A DNA stretch of 64,000 nt, taken from Eucalyptus grandis. Its lineage: Eukaryota; Streptophyta; Magnoliopsida; Myrtales; Myrtaceae. The DNA lies in contig NC_052620.1 of assembly GCF_016545825.1 (NCBI RefSeq), forward strand, positions 2,046,001 through 2,110,000. Reading direction: 5' to 3'. Made by a program: the position numbers and the translations under genes. The notes beneath the pieces are model-generated. The model was not told where the DNA came from. It saw only the letters and a list, made by a program, of their open reading frames with translations, and did not search any database. Shown one piece after another: positions 12,270 through 23,753 of this stretch. Numbering within the stretch: the first letter of the stretch is position 1; each line of letters opens with the position of its first letter.

Positions 12270-12570
12270 TCCACGGTTGAACGCTAATTCCGTGAACCAC
12301 TTTGCCCTCCTTGTTCTGTCCTGTCTCGAGCAAGGTGGGAATCGACTCCATTTCTTTAGTCCTTGCTCGTGCCAAACCTGAATGAGTTGGTTTTTGTGGA
12401 ATCCGAACGGTACTTGTTGCTTACTTTAGAGTTTGGGCGTGTGCTCGAGCTCTGAACAGTTCGATATTCGCTCTCCAGCTCGCTGCTCACCACATGTTCG
12501 AAGAAATGCCCCAACCAAATATGTTCAATTTAGTCTCATATTCTGACTTGTCTAAAAGAAATTTCAATTT
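12270..12570 (+). pseudogene. Possible PPR-protein remnant
   Basis: In the plus frames the text LVAYFRVWACARAL and, slightly on, HHMFEEMPQPNMFN resemble the ends of pentatricopeptide repeats (the common form is ..FDEMPxPN..). The frames are interrupted by stops. The sequence is the right flank of Copia-1, and the left flank (5432-5696) may be the 5' part of the same broken locus. PPR proteins bind organelle RNA. The match is short and I hold it loosely. Confidence 0.3.
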
Positions 12571-12866
12571 GGTTTTTATTCAGGGCAAGATTGTTCTCGA
12601 TTTTTAGTGCGTTTCAAATTTCGTTTGACACTGTCCCTGTAAGTGTTCTCTGTGCTGTGGCTGTGATGGTGAGCTTGGAGTGGATAGCGGTAGAAACGAG
12701 CGGCTGTTCGGTCGTCGGAGTTGGCTTGATTTGGACGTCCGGCAACGAGTCTTTTGATTGAGTGTATGGTGTTGTCGGAGCTTCGGTGTGCCGGGCTTCA
12801 TGTACTGATTTCTGGGCAATGGGAGGAAGACGTTGGGAAGGAAATAAAAAAAAGAACAAACAATAG

Positions 12867-12907
12867 AATAGTTTTAGGTTTTTTTTTTTTTTTTTAAATA
12901 GTTTTAG
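12867..12907. mobile_element. Oligo(T) micro-insertion with 11-bp target duplication
   Basis: The sequence aatagttttag occurs at 12867-12877 and again at 12897-12907. Between the copies is only g, 17 T and a. On the minus strand this is an oligo(A) tail preceded by C. It looks like a LINE-type insertion truncated almost to its tail. Confidence 0.6.
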
Positions 12908-15900
12908 TTTGGTAAGCGGGGCTTTATTTGGATTACAGAAGTGGTGGACTTAGTCTTGTTTGGGCTGGGTTTGTACTTTAGCGAATTGGGTTTAGCCCAC
13001 GAGTGGACTTGACTGGAGAGCCCAATCATTGGCCCAGGTCGGAGAGTCCAAAGTTCAGCCCATGTTCGGACCGGGGCCAAGGCCTGGCCCTAAATAGGGT
13101 TAGAAAAAACTTAAAAATTAGTTTTGAGTAGTTTTCTCTTAAAATGTTTGAAAATCCTTGATAAAAGATTTTGCTCAAAATGAAACAAGCCTTAAAGCTC
13201 TAACATAGGATTTGAGAAAAATGCTCTTATTCGCGCAATTTTTGATATGATAATTATAGCTTCCCATTAGCCTAGTTAGGATTGGCAAATATTTCTCTCT
13301 TAATGTTAGATACTTGTTTTTCCTTGCAATTTATTTAATGTTTTTTTTTTTTTTTTTTTGGGTTATTGATTGTTACTTTGAATAGTTGGGCACTTATACG
13401 ATCACTTTACATGTTAGTGAATATGTTTAATCAATCTGAACTACTTGTTGAATTGAATAAGATTAGGTACCAAAAATGCATTAGTTGATTAATTAGTGTA
13501 ATTTGTAATTAAATTCCCGATCCCATAATCTCTTGTTATGTAGGAAGTGAGGTGCACTCTCATACGTAACTTGGTTTTTAGCTAATCCTAATAAGTTAGT
13601 AGCAACTCTTCTTTTGAAAATTTTTATAACATTTATTTAAATATCCAATGTCACGCAATGTATAGGTTTGGGAGAATTTGAGTCTAAATAATTAGCCATT
13701 GGGCTTGTTTTTTAGGCAATACTCCTAAACTTACTTTCCTCTCTACCGAGGAGAAGGTTGGGACTAAATCGTAAACCTAAGTTGACTTTTCTAAAGTTTT
13801 ACAAAATGACAACATTGTGGAATTACCTTAAAGCATGATTTCACCGTTTAACAGCCTCTACATCAACCCAATAACTTGGAATTCAACTTCGTTCAAAATT
13901 ACAATTTTACTAAGGAATTCTCTCCCATTAAAGGAATTAAGAGTTAAAATTCATATCGAGCATTTCAGCATGGTGTTTATTTGGGGTGTTGAGGTGTTCG
14001 TGGATTCTTGAATCCCCCATCACCCCCCCCAGGCCCTGCGCGGGCGTCCTCCTGCCACTTCTATTTCTTGAAAGAATCTCGATAATTTTCCAAAAAGTCT
14101 TTTTCACTTAACGCTAGTCCTGGAGAAGTTTAATAAAAAAATCTTTGAAACCTTGATTGAAATATAAGCATCCGAACCTACATATACATACATACACACA
14201 CAGAGGCACACAAATGTGACACACACACACACACATAAGGGGAATTTTTTTTCCTAATTTTACATTTTTTTTATTATCTTTTAAAGAAGACCAAGAAAAC
14301 ACGTGATTGTTTCCCTTGTTAAAGAAAACTTCAATGATCTTTCTGATAAAAGTAAAAGCCTCAAAGAACAACTTTTGAAATATCGAGGTGAGTTTGTTTA
14401 ACAGAAAAATTAAAATTTGAAAAAAAAATTCTGAGAAATGATTGGTAATTAAAAAAATTAGTTAGTAAATAATATTTTCATTATCGATAACAATTTATCA
14501 TTAACTATTGCATTGATGGTATAAAAATATTTTTCATTCGCCGTTTTCTTAAGTAAAATTATCAATCATTCATTGAAACTTTCTTAAATAATTAATTTTA
14601 TTAAACAAATAGACCCCTAGCTTGTAAAGAAATATAGTTCTGCTATAATTTTTTCATAGGTAGCATATCGACAATGTCTAATAGTTATGAGACATAAATA
14701 TTTTAAAGTATCTAAATCTATCATAATTATCAACACATGCATAGTGAATTTAACTCTGCTATACACAATAATAATTATTATACTGTCTTCATACCATCCG
14801 AATATATCATAAATATTTTTTTTTAATTTACTTCAATGTTAGGGAGTTCTGTTAATTGATTCGTTAAATATGTATTAAAGATTTGATATTATTTCTTTGA
14901 CCTAATCATGTCCCTCTTATCAACAGCCAATTCAGTAATTTGGATTCCATAACTTTTGTATATTCCACGCATTTAGAATTATCTCACACTCACCATTGCA
15001 GCTCCGGTAAGAAAAATCTCAAGCCAGATCCTTTTCCTCTCCTGTATTTTTAAATGGCAAAAGAGCGTCGTTTCTATTCAAATGCAAATACAGCTTGAGA
15101 AATTTGTTCTTCTCTGCATTATCTCTACGTTGCCCAAGTATCTGCGTCTTGGAAATGGTTTTCTTCTTTACTTTCTGCTTTATGTAACTCAAAGATGTAT
15201 ATTTAAGATTGTTCATTCTCATCACGTACTTTCTTTTGTGATAAAACTCTGGTTTAATATAGTATTTGTTGAATCGCGAAGCATTTGAAGTCGGAAAAGT
15301 ATTCCTGATTAATTTGCCGCACATCAACTACTCAATCTTGCTTTTTTCAATACGACTTAAAAGAAACTCACTATTCAAGCTAGAAAATGTAGATGACAAA
15401 GTTATCAATATATCAAAAGCATTATTTCTTACTTTTCTTTATTTATAGAAATTTCCAAAAGTAAAACCATTATCTCACTTAGGTCTTATTCATATTAGTT
15501 TGTTGACAATAGAGTATTCGATCAATTACTTTTCAAGCGTCTAATGACTTCCCACTCTCATGTCGATGCTATCCTGACTTCCACCAACAAAACAAAAAAT
15601 GAAAATATCAGTGCCTTCTCATTGTGTAGTCTTAATGATTACTTGAAGCGATTGCAACATTTTTGATCTTTTTCTAGACTCGTTGTCGTTAGCAATCATA
15701 TCTTTTGAATCCATGGCTGGTTTCATTATATCTTGGGAGCAAATGACCACGGAATCACAAGATGTTGATTAACTATGGCAATTAAAGAGAAAAAATAAGA
15801 TTGATTTGTGGAAAATCAATTTCAATGAAGATAAAAACGAGGATCTATTGGAGAAAACTCATCCTCACTCGTTTGGTTCTTGCCGAGACATCATTCACGA

Positions 15901-16187
15901 ACTAAAAGTGATTAATTCCATGAAAACCAATTTCAAAAGAAATCTTTATACGCAGAGAGCACTGATCATGCCTAACAAAACCCTAAAACCAAGAAAAGCT
16001 CAAGAAGGAACTAATTCCAAGAAAAAACCGCACCGTTCCTAAGAAGCTGATGGCTTCCGTGATGACCTCCTCCTTTGATGTCTCATTCCACGATTGGAAC
16101 CAAGTAATGGCCACTCCGTTAAACTCGACTCAGTGCTATCTACTGCGAAATTGAGGTCGTCTCTTTTTTGTCCATGAGATCTCGCCG
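12908..16187. other. Long stretch without recognisable genes
   Basis: AT-rich non-coding DNA. It includes a T run at 13341-13361, a short C run near 14023-14030 and an (AC)n tract at 14219-14235. ORFs at 15019-15448 and 15806-16042 are short, lysine-rich and match nothing I know. I see no RNA gene. Confidence 0.5.
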
Positions 16188-16742
16188 TCAATTCTTCATT
16201 TCGACCATCAGTTGATGCCGTCGAAACTTCTTCGGCAATTCTGACGATTTTCTTGCTTTTGACGGATGGCTGCTTATGATAATTTCGCTTGCCAAAGCAT
16301 CATCGCTTTCCCTTCGATGCGATCCATCTGCCAATTCTGGATCTTCAACCCTCGCTATTTGACCATGAGGAAACCACATTCTCTCCCTCTTGTTTGGAGT
16401 CGACCCTCGCCCTTCGATCATTACCAACATTATCGTTGCTTTCCCTTCGACATGACCCCTCCGTCGATTCTTGATCGTCAGCTGTCGCTGTCTGACCATT
16501 AGGGACAGCATCCTCTCCCTCTCATTCGGGGTTGACCCTTGCAGCTTGATCATCTCGTCCTTGATCAGCAGCATTACTTCTTTGCCAGAAAAAGAAGTAC
16601 TCGTGTGGAGTTTGCGTAAATAAGGAAAAACCTGGTACTGAAAAATCAAGTCGCGGACGCGATTGCGACGCTCTTGATCTATCTCCAAACCCGTCAGCAT
16701 TACCGCTCGTATCTTGGGAATCTTCTTTTCGTTCCATCTCAT
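16188..16742 (-). CDS. Unrecognised 184-codon ORF containing a tandem repeat
   Basis: The frame is open for 184 codons from ATG (MRWNEKKIPKIRAVML) and is rich in Arg, Lys and Glu. About 44 residues are duplicated within it: GSTPNERERM recurs as GSTPNKRERM, a result of the 133-bp DNA repeat at 16301-16566. No domain, signal peptide or membrane span is recognisable. The overlapping plus-strand ORFs have equally odd composition, so coding potential is doubtful. It could be a fragment of a fast-evolving gene or chance. Confidence 0.2.
   Translation of the reverse strand: MRWNEKKIPKIRAVMLTGLEIDQERRNRVRDLIFQYQVFPYLRKLHTSTSFSGKEVMLLIKDEMIKLQGSTPNERERMLSLMVRQRQLTIKNRRRGHVEGKATIMLVMIEGRGSTPNKRERMWFPHGQIARVEDPELADGSHRRESDDALASEIIISSHPSKARKSSELPKKFRRHQLMVEMKN
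16301..16566. repeat. Diverged 133-bp tandem duplication
   Basis: The stretch beginning tcgctttcccttcga (about 16303) recurs 133 bp later. The following blocks (ctctccctct and cgacccttgc-like) are also repeated in the same order. The units are clearly diverged, so the duplication is old. Confidence 0.65.
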
Positions 16743-17204
16743 CAGAGAGAGAAGAGAATTCTCTCGGTTCTCTTGGGTACCTTCGTTTTCGTTGAACCTT
16801 GCTTACTTTCTTTCAACAAGATCTTACTGGGGGTAAAAGAAAGACATTATTTCGTTACCATAATCATCCTGAACTCTTACCCGCAAAACCAGGACAAACT
16901 ATGTACAAAAATTCACTGTATTTATCCTTCGTCCATATTTTCACCCTAGGAAAGTGTGTGTGATTTCTCTGTGATTAAATTTCTCGTTTTTGCGGTCAGC
17001 TTTGCATACGCGACAGCATTGAAAAGGAAAGCGCTGGGCAAGACATCAAATCATCTCATTGCTGAATTGAGGAGTCTATGAAAAGATTGTAAGTACCCAA
17101 CATGAATTCGTTACCAAAGATATACTTCCTTAAGCTAAAATGGGGCCCACACGGAATGAATAGGAAAGCAATGGCCAATTTAGGAAATAAGGAAAGAATG
17201 CCTT

Positions 17205-18366
17205 GTGTTGACGAGAACTCCGTTGGCGCAAATGACAAGGTACTTGGCTCCCTCAAGAGCGTTACGTCAAGAGTTGGATTTTTCGTAATCGTTTCCTTTG
17301 GCCATCCACAAGAGTCCCAAAACCATGCAATGCTATGATTACCGGTGTGGTGGAGATAGGTAGCTTGCCATATTTTAGGATAGATTTCATCAATTCATGG
17401 TCACTAAATTTAGAAGATACACACAATTTGATTGGTGAACTTTGATTTCGATCGTCGCATGTGCTGAACTTTAAGTCCTTTTCTTTTGCAATCCATGCAC
17501 TTCGATTGAAAACTAGCCAAATCTTGATGCAAACACTGACACGGCGGGTCTTGCAGAGGGCGCCATGACCCTCTGTCATTGCAAGCAGAGGGTTGCGCAA
17601 CCCCTTGCCACTGTCGTTGAGGGGTTCACCATGTTTGGACCAGTTTCCTATGTTCTTGGTCGGGTCTTGCTGGGTCGAGCCCGTAGTTTATTGTTTAGTT
17701 TCGAGCTGTTTACTATTTTGTTCGGGTTGAATTTATTCGAGAGGTCTAGTTGCACTATATATATATATATAGAAAATTAATAAAATAGAGCAACAAAGAC
17801 CTCTTGCTACAGCCTCATCGATCCACGACTGGAATAAGGAGCACGTTGTCCATTGGATCAGCGGCCACAGTAGCAATAATTTATCAATCTGGGCTACAGA
17901 TGATATAAACTTAACGAAATCTGCTCATTTTTTTGCCAATAGACCAAAATTATATAGACTAGATGATAAAAAAGTTCATGGAATTCATGACTGAGATTTT
18001 ACATTTTAGAAGGGTTACACAAATAAAGCTTTGGGAAACTACGTTGCACTTTAGCACTGCGTTTAGACCTCAGGAAGATGGTCAATTAGAAAGCATAATC
18101 CGAACATTCTAAAGTGATGTTAAAGAGCATAAGCGATTGACACGGCTAGATATAATTTTAAATTTTAAGCTAAAAAGGCATCTATTCTAATTGAACTCGT
18201 GAATTGTCGCAAAAAAATCGTCGACACATCTAATTTCAAATGTTGCCCTTAACAGAACTAATCTAAATCTTATTAAAATAAACTGCATCGCCCCCTTTCA
18301 TGTATCTTAACTATTAAAAGAAAATTAACCCAAATTAACTATTGTGGAAGTATCACAATACATAAT
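17205..18366. repeat. Segmental direct repeat, copy 1
   Basis: This non-coding segment matches 22430-23753 in the same orientation over its whole length, with substitutions and indels. Shared landmarks include cttggctccctcaagagc, a block near 17560-17620 around gaccctctgt, and catcgatccacgac near 17818. The two copies bracket the SAG101-like pseudogene. I see no gene in it. The ORFs at 17262-17600 and 17565-17780 are not conserved as frames between copies. Confidence 0.8.
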
Positions 18367-18564
18367 TTATTAAATAAAACATGGTTTAAAATAAAAAAAT
18401 AAAAAAAGCATATCTCTTTTTTTCTTTCTTTCTGTATCTCAATGAATTTCACAAAACAACAAAAAAGTTAATTGAACGAGTTAAATTCCTTTTGCTTATA
18501 TGATCAAATTAAATCTGAGTAAAACACTACAAACGGCCTTCCTTTTCCTTGCGTTTTATGCTCT

Positions 18565-18613
18565 AATTAACTTCATTTTTGCTCCAAAAAAAAAAAAAAA
18601 TTAACTTCATTTT
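18565..18613 (+). mobile_element. Oligo(A) micro-insertion with 15-bp target duplication
   Basis: The sequence aattaacttcatttt at 18565-18579 is repeated exactly at 18599-18613. Only tgctcc plus 13 A lies between. This is the expected footprint of target-primed reverse transcription that stopped after copying a few bases beyond the poly(A) tail. Confidence 0.75.
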
Positions 18614-19030
18614 CGGCCGATATAATTGTGAAGCATGTTACTATTAATAAGACAATCTTATGCATCAGATTACCTCTGGGGCTAATATTATTTCGTATGT
18701 TGGAGGCATAAAATCATGAAAGTACGATTTATATTGTTATAACAAGAAAATGCAGTCATCTATTATTTGCCTGAATAACATGAGAGGGACCCCTTTTTCA
18801 GCTAGCAATTTACTTTGACCTGACAATTTTAGCTTGCACTTTATTTTATTCCTCATCGCGTTGAAAATTGTCATCTTTAGACGGTACTACAAAGCTACAA
18901 AACGACGTTTTCTCACAAGTTTACTGATAAGGACACAGTAGGCATATATATCACATCCAAAAAGTTCAATGTTGAGATCGAAGTCTGGGTGCCTTGTCGA
19001 GGACATCAGTACAGATGTCTTTTTGGGAAG

Positions 19031-21660
19031 TTACCTAGAGAAAATGGAAAAGGCAAAGGCAAAGGCAGAGGGAAAGGAAAAGGAGGAGGGAAAGGGTAAG
19101 ACAACGAGGGCAAGATTGCAGAGAAGAGGGCGAGGAGAGATTTTGGGTCCTTCTGTCGACCTAAGACTCGCATTTGAGGAATCGGGTGGATTCACATTTG
19201 AATGACCCTCTTGAAACATCCTTGGGGAACCTTCAGCATAATTCTTGTAACGCTCCTCCCTCATGAAAGCAACAAGCTGTGAATTGTGAGAATTACCCAT
19301 CATTTGCCTCGCCAGGATCTCCACATACTCCCTCCACCATTGCATATAGCTGCTTTTCTCCAAAAATATGTCAGGGGAAACCTTGTACTTCTCGATCAGA
19401 CCCAGAACATATTTCTCAAACTCCACCAGTTTCACTATTTTGGAACCGTTTGATGATCCTCCGCTTTCCAGCAATCTGCACGACCGGATGGCCTCCTCCA
19501 CGTGTGCCCAAAAGCACAAATCCTCCCTCACACTCGACTCGACATTGTTCAATTTCAAATTCGAAAGGCCAGCCTTCTCCTGGTATTTTTTTTTTCAGAT
19601 GATCATCCAGCCATTCTTCTACCAGCCTGTAGTGTTTGGATCTTCCTCAATTTATGTAATCCTTTCGGCCCCTTCTGTAATATTCTGCTATGTCCAGTGG
19701 TTCCACGATCCTGCAGTAATTTGTCCCTCCAAAGAGCCAACGGTACCGCAGTGGCGTGCCCCATATTTGAGGCTTCTTCTCCGCTTCTTTGACCACACCC
19801 TCCCAGTAATCCGAGAGGATTGTCCTGTACTTATCAACTCCATTGCCGTGCCTTTCTCGTGCATTTTTGAAGCTGTCGCAGAAACCAGGACCCCTGCCGT
19901 TGGCTTTGCATACCTTCATGTGCCACTCCAAGAAAGGTACACTTTCATTTGGTCCAATTGCTTGGCAGGATCAAATGCCTCTCTTTACTGTCTTAAGACG
20001 TCTCTTTCACGCTTTACTATTTCATCTATCAGAGCATCACTGCCCTCGTTCAGCTGCTGTCATTGCAATAAGAGTCCACTCAATCAAAATTTATAAACAT
20101 TCATAACATTTAGAAGCTTCCAACTTCAGCAAGTTTTGCTTTTATCCTGCTAAAATTCTGAATTAGTCTACCCGCGTTTTAATTAGGTTAAAACATGGTC
20201 AATGGAAAAAGTGAGATATATGTGTGGTTCCAAGCAGCACAACTATCTGCTAAAAAGCAAACTCCCCCTTGATGGAATGTAACCATGAGAAGAAGGTCAA
20301 GTTCAGATACCTGTATTGGCTTGAGGCCAACCGCTATGACTTGAGTAGTAACCCCAGCTTTATACGAATCTGCTTCTTGCCCATTCAACCATGAACAATC
20401 ATTGTGAATTAATCTTTGCTCTAGCCATCCACCGACAGTCTTATAATCAACACTTCGGGACTCTGTTTCCAACAGCAATTTCCGACATAAGCAGCTCCAT
20501 GATGGACTCGGGCTTCAAAACATGTACCACCTGATTCAGAACACAAAAGGAAGGTACCAAAAGGTTTGTATTGACTTGAGTTAGTGGTGGAAGAGTGAAG
20601 GAATGGTCTAGGAAAACAATCATCCATATGAGCTACACGCAAGAAGCACAATTCCATGTTAAATATTGCGATACAGCTTGTCGGAAGGCATTGTCCCTAA
20701 GGGGTGGCGAATTGCAATTGATACAAAGGGGGAGTGTTCCCTTTGTTGTGTCGAGTGTGTTTAAAGCCATAACATGAAAAGGGAGGCGATGAATATCAGT
20801 GTCCTGTAATAATATAGGGAACTGAGTCCTTGGACTTGGCTGAAGCTACAACCTGCGTTGAAGCAAAATAAGCATCATTTCATATTCTCAACTTATAGGT
20901 GCCAAATACAGTCTTTCAGATGAGATAAATATGCACAGTTAATAAATGAAATGAAACGCTGCGCAATCATATGATTCAGTTCAATGAAAGATTCAATTTA
21001 TAGGGATTTTCGCAACTATGCTCAAAACAATGAGAAATCATTTCCATAGCAGAACAGTGCTTCACTTCTCATCTAATAGGCTTAATGATAGGTGGTGAAC
21101 AACTCGAAACTCCTCAATTGTAGCAATATTAGCATGTCTACTTCAGCAACGATTTATGTAAGCAGCTATTCCTAGATACATGCGTACTTACGATCTCACA
21201 GCCGATAATAGTAATAACTAGAAGTCTAGAATGGATAACTTGAGAGGATATATAATTGCTACCTTTTCTTTGAGTCAAGAGAGCTCGTTTCGAAGAGAGT
21301 TAAACAAAGAAATCGCAGCTTTGTTTATATGAAAAGTTGGATTGGTTTTGGAGCATAGAACAAGTTGGGGATCTTCAATGAAGGAACCGAATCTCTTTCC
21401 TCTTCAAGACTACCGGTAGTAACCGGTGAGGTGACAAAGGCAATGATATTGTAGTTCAGGCAGTGAAATTCATTGATTATTACAGGGTTATCCGCATCTG
21501 ATCGGAAAATCGCGGATTTAAGTCATGGAAACACCCTCTTTACACAACGCAAGAGGAAGTGTTGGTCGATTCGCCACTCAAGTTCGATATGGCAGTCCAT
21601 GAATCCTGAAGAAGATTTGATGACGCAGCCAAGTTTGCCAAATATAGTCCATCGCTGAAT
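19031..21660 (-). pseudogene. SAG101: SAG101-like gene, nearly complete, broken
   Basis: SAG101 is the lipase-like partner of EDS1 that relays TNL signals to NRG1 helpers. Three coding exons are visible. Exon A, 21660-21263, is the N-terminal lipase-like part (FSDGLYLANLAASSNLLQ, then NYNIIAFVTSP and INKAAISLFNSLRNELS). Exon B, 20852-20311, has the residues around the GHS elbow, DNAFRQAVSQYLTWN and QYKPFGTFLLCSESGGTCFE. Exon C, 20056-19031, is the EP domain: LRYRWLFGGTNYCRIVEPLD, LCFWAHVEEAIRSC and FLEKSSYMQWWREY. Introns have GT-AG ends. Lesions include stops in exon A, a frameshift at the GHS elbow (GH then stop), a shift after TCFE, a shift near 19937, TGA after KDYIN, and a shift in a 10-A run near 19591. 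A short first exon was not found. EDS1 and PAD4 are less likely because CFWAHVEEA and PFGTFLLCSESG fit SAG101. Confidence 0.83.
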
Positions 21661-22036
21661 CTGCAGATCAAGAAAACAACATACTACTCGTCAAGAACAT
21701 GGATTATCAGTAAAGTCGATGCAAAATGCATTCTCTCCACCGATTGCTGAACCTAAATTTCTGTTTCAGAAATAAAAGGCAAAGGAAAGAAAATTTCTTT
21801 ATGCACAGAGAATCTGTATCTCGGTCCATTCTTAGAGCTTCGTTGGATCTGCGCAGACACAGCTATTTAACATCGTGCCTCCATTTTTAACCTGATTCCA
21901 GAAACAAAAAATGCAAGTGCCAGCTTGCTTAATATATCTTCCAAATCACCCAGCCGGTATGAGTGACATATGGATTTGATGAAAACTTACAGAAAAAATC
22001 ATAGGTTCGTGTTCAGGGGTATTTTTAATAGAGATT

Positions 22037-22081
22037 GATCAATAGACTTTTTTTTTTTTTTTGGTCGAGATCAATAGACTT
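22037..22081 (-). mobile_element. Oligo(T) micro-insertion with 13-bp target duplication
   Basis: The sequence gatcaatagactt at 22037-22049 is repeated exactly at 22069-22081. Between them are 13 T and ggtcga, which on the minus strand is tcgacc followed by A13. This has the same structure as the insertions at 18565 and 24252. Confidence 0.75.
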
Positions 22082-22429
22082 GACCATTGACATTTTAATT
22101 GTGATGATGATAAAATGAGTATTTTTGACTTGTTAATAACTTTGTTGAAATGAAATAACTCATATGTGATTCGATATGTAATTTTTACCTTGAGTTTGGG
22201 TTATGGAGTTTTGGTATTATTGTGTATACATACATAGTGATTGCTCGATTTGTTTAGAAGATATATACTACTTACCGAACTGTGGTTACTCATTTCACTC
22301 ATTTTTCATGTTTTTCAAGCTCCTCAACTAGTGGCCAATAGTATGGAGCGCTATTGACGGGATTTTCAGGAGTATCATTTGGGTATGAGCTTAGCTAGTT
22401 TATATATATATATATAAGGTAATTACGTT

Positions 22430-23753
22430 GGGTTGATGAGAATTACGTTGGCACAAATGATAAGGTAACTTGGCTCCCTCAAGAGCATTATGTCGCAAAT
22501 CAAATTTTTCGTAATTGTTTCCTTTGGCCATCCATAGGACTCACAAACTCGTGCAATGCGATAATTATTTGGTGTGGTGGAGATAGATAAATTACAATAT
22601 TTGGGGATAAATTGACCAATTGATAATCATTAAATTTAGAGTGTACATGCAATCTAATCGGTAAACTTTGATTTTTATCATTAGACGCGCTGAACTTTCG
22701 GTCTTTTTCTTTTGCAAATGATGCACTTTTACCGGAAAATGGCCAATTCTTGGTCCAAACACTGATATGGCGGATGTGTGGCGCCGGCATGGTGTCCAGC
22801 TTCGGCACCACGTTAGCACAAAGAAAAATGCTTCAGAACGTGGGAGGGAAAAATAAAAGCTAGGACGGCCATCAGTCCTCTACCGACATTTCCCCGAATT
22901 TGCGGACGGCGACGTGACCCTCTGTAATTGCAAGCGGAGGGTTGCGCGGCCCCTTGCCGCTGTCCTTGAGGGTTTACCATGTTTGGACCAGTTTTGTATG
23001 TTCTTGGTCGAGTCGTGTCGGGTGGAGCCTGTATTCATTGTTTAGTTTTGAACTGTTTACTATTTTGTTTTTGCTGAATTTATTCGAGGGTTCTAGTTGC
23101 ACTAAAAGCATATATTTTTTGTTTCTGTAATTTAATAAAAGGGAGCATCAAAGACCTCTTACTACAGCCTCATCGATCCACGAGTGGAATTGGGCGCGCG
23201 TTGCTCGTTGGTTCCATAGCGAGTCTTCCAGAAACTAACAGTCACAGTTGTAATGATTATCAATCTAGCCAATCCGGATCCATTGCTTATCGAATAGATT
23301 GGCTAGCTCTATTATATTGAGCAGATGATAAAAAAATTCATGGAATTCATCACTTAGATTTTACTTTTTAGAAAGTTTACACACACAAAACTCTAAGAAA
23401 CTATGTGGTATATTAGTACTGCGCTTGATCCTCAGGAAGATGGTAGATTAGAAAACATAATCCAAAATTTTAAAGAGATGTTAAAGAGCAGGAGTGATAG
23501 TCACGGGTAGACATGGGTAGACACGGGTCGATATAATTTTCAATTTTTATGCTAAAAAGGCATATGTTCTAATTTAAATCGTAATTTGTGGCCAAAAAAA
23601 TTGTCTCACACATCAAATTTAAAATGTTTCCTTCAACAGAACTAATCTAATCTAAATCTGATCAAAATAAACTACATTGGCCCCATTAATGTATCTAACT
23701 AATAAAAAGATTAACTTAAATTAAATATTGTGGAAATATCACAATTCATAATC
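22430..23753. repeat. Segmental direct repeat, copy 2
   Basis: Second copy of the 17205-18366 segment, in the same orientation about 5.2 kb downstream. It is longer mainly because of about 60-100 extra bases near 22800-22910. Sequence outside the limits is unrelated between copies. No gene is seen. Confidence 0.8.

Noticed and set aside
13341..13361. T run as another oligo(A) micro-insertion
   Set aside because: No flanking direct repeat. The same applies to the T run at 43829-43845. The run at 49557-49572 has only an imperfect 10-of-12 repeat.
19031..21660. EDS1 or PAD4 rather than SAG101
   Set aside because: CFWAHVEEA, SSYMQWWREY and KPFGTFLLCSESG fit SAG101 better. Final placement still needs a tree.
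17205..23753. The paired 1.2-kb direct repeats as LTRs of one retrotransposon
   Set aside because: No TG...CA ends, primer-binding site, polypurine tract or gag-pol. The interior holds a SAG101 gene with introns.
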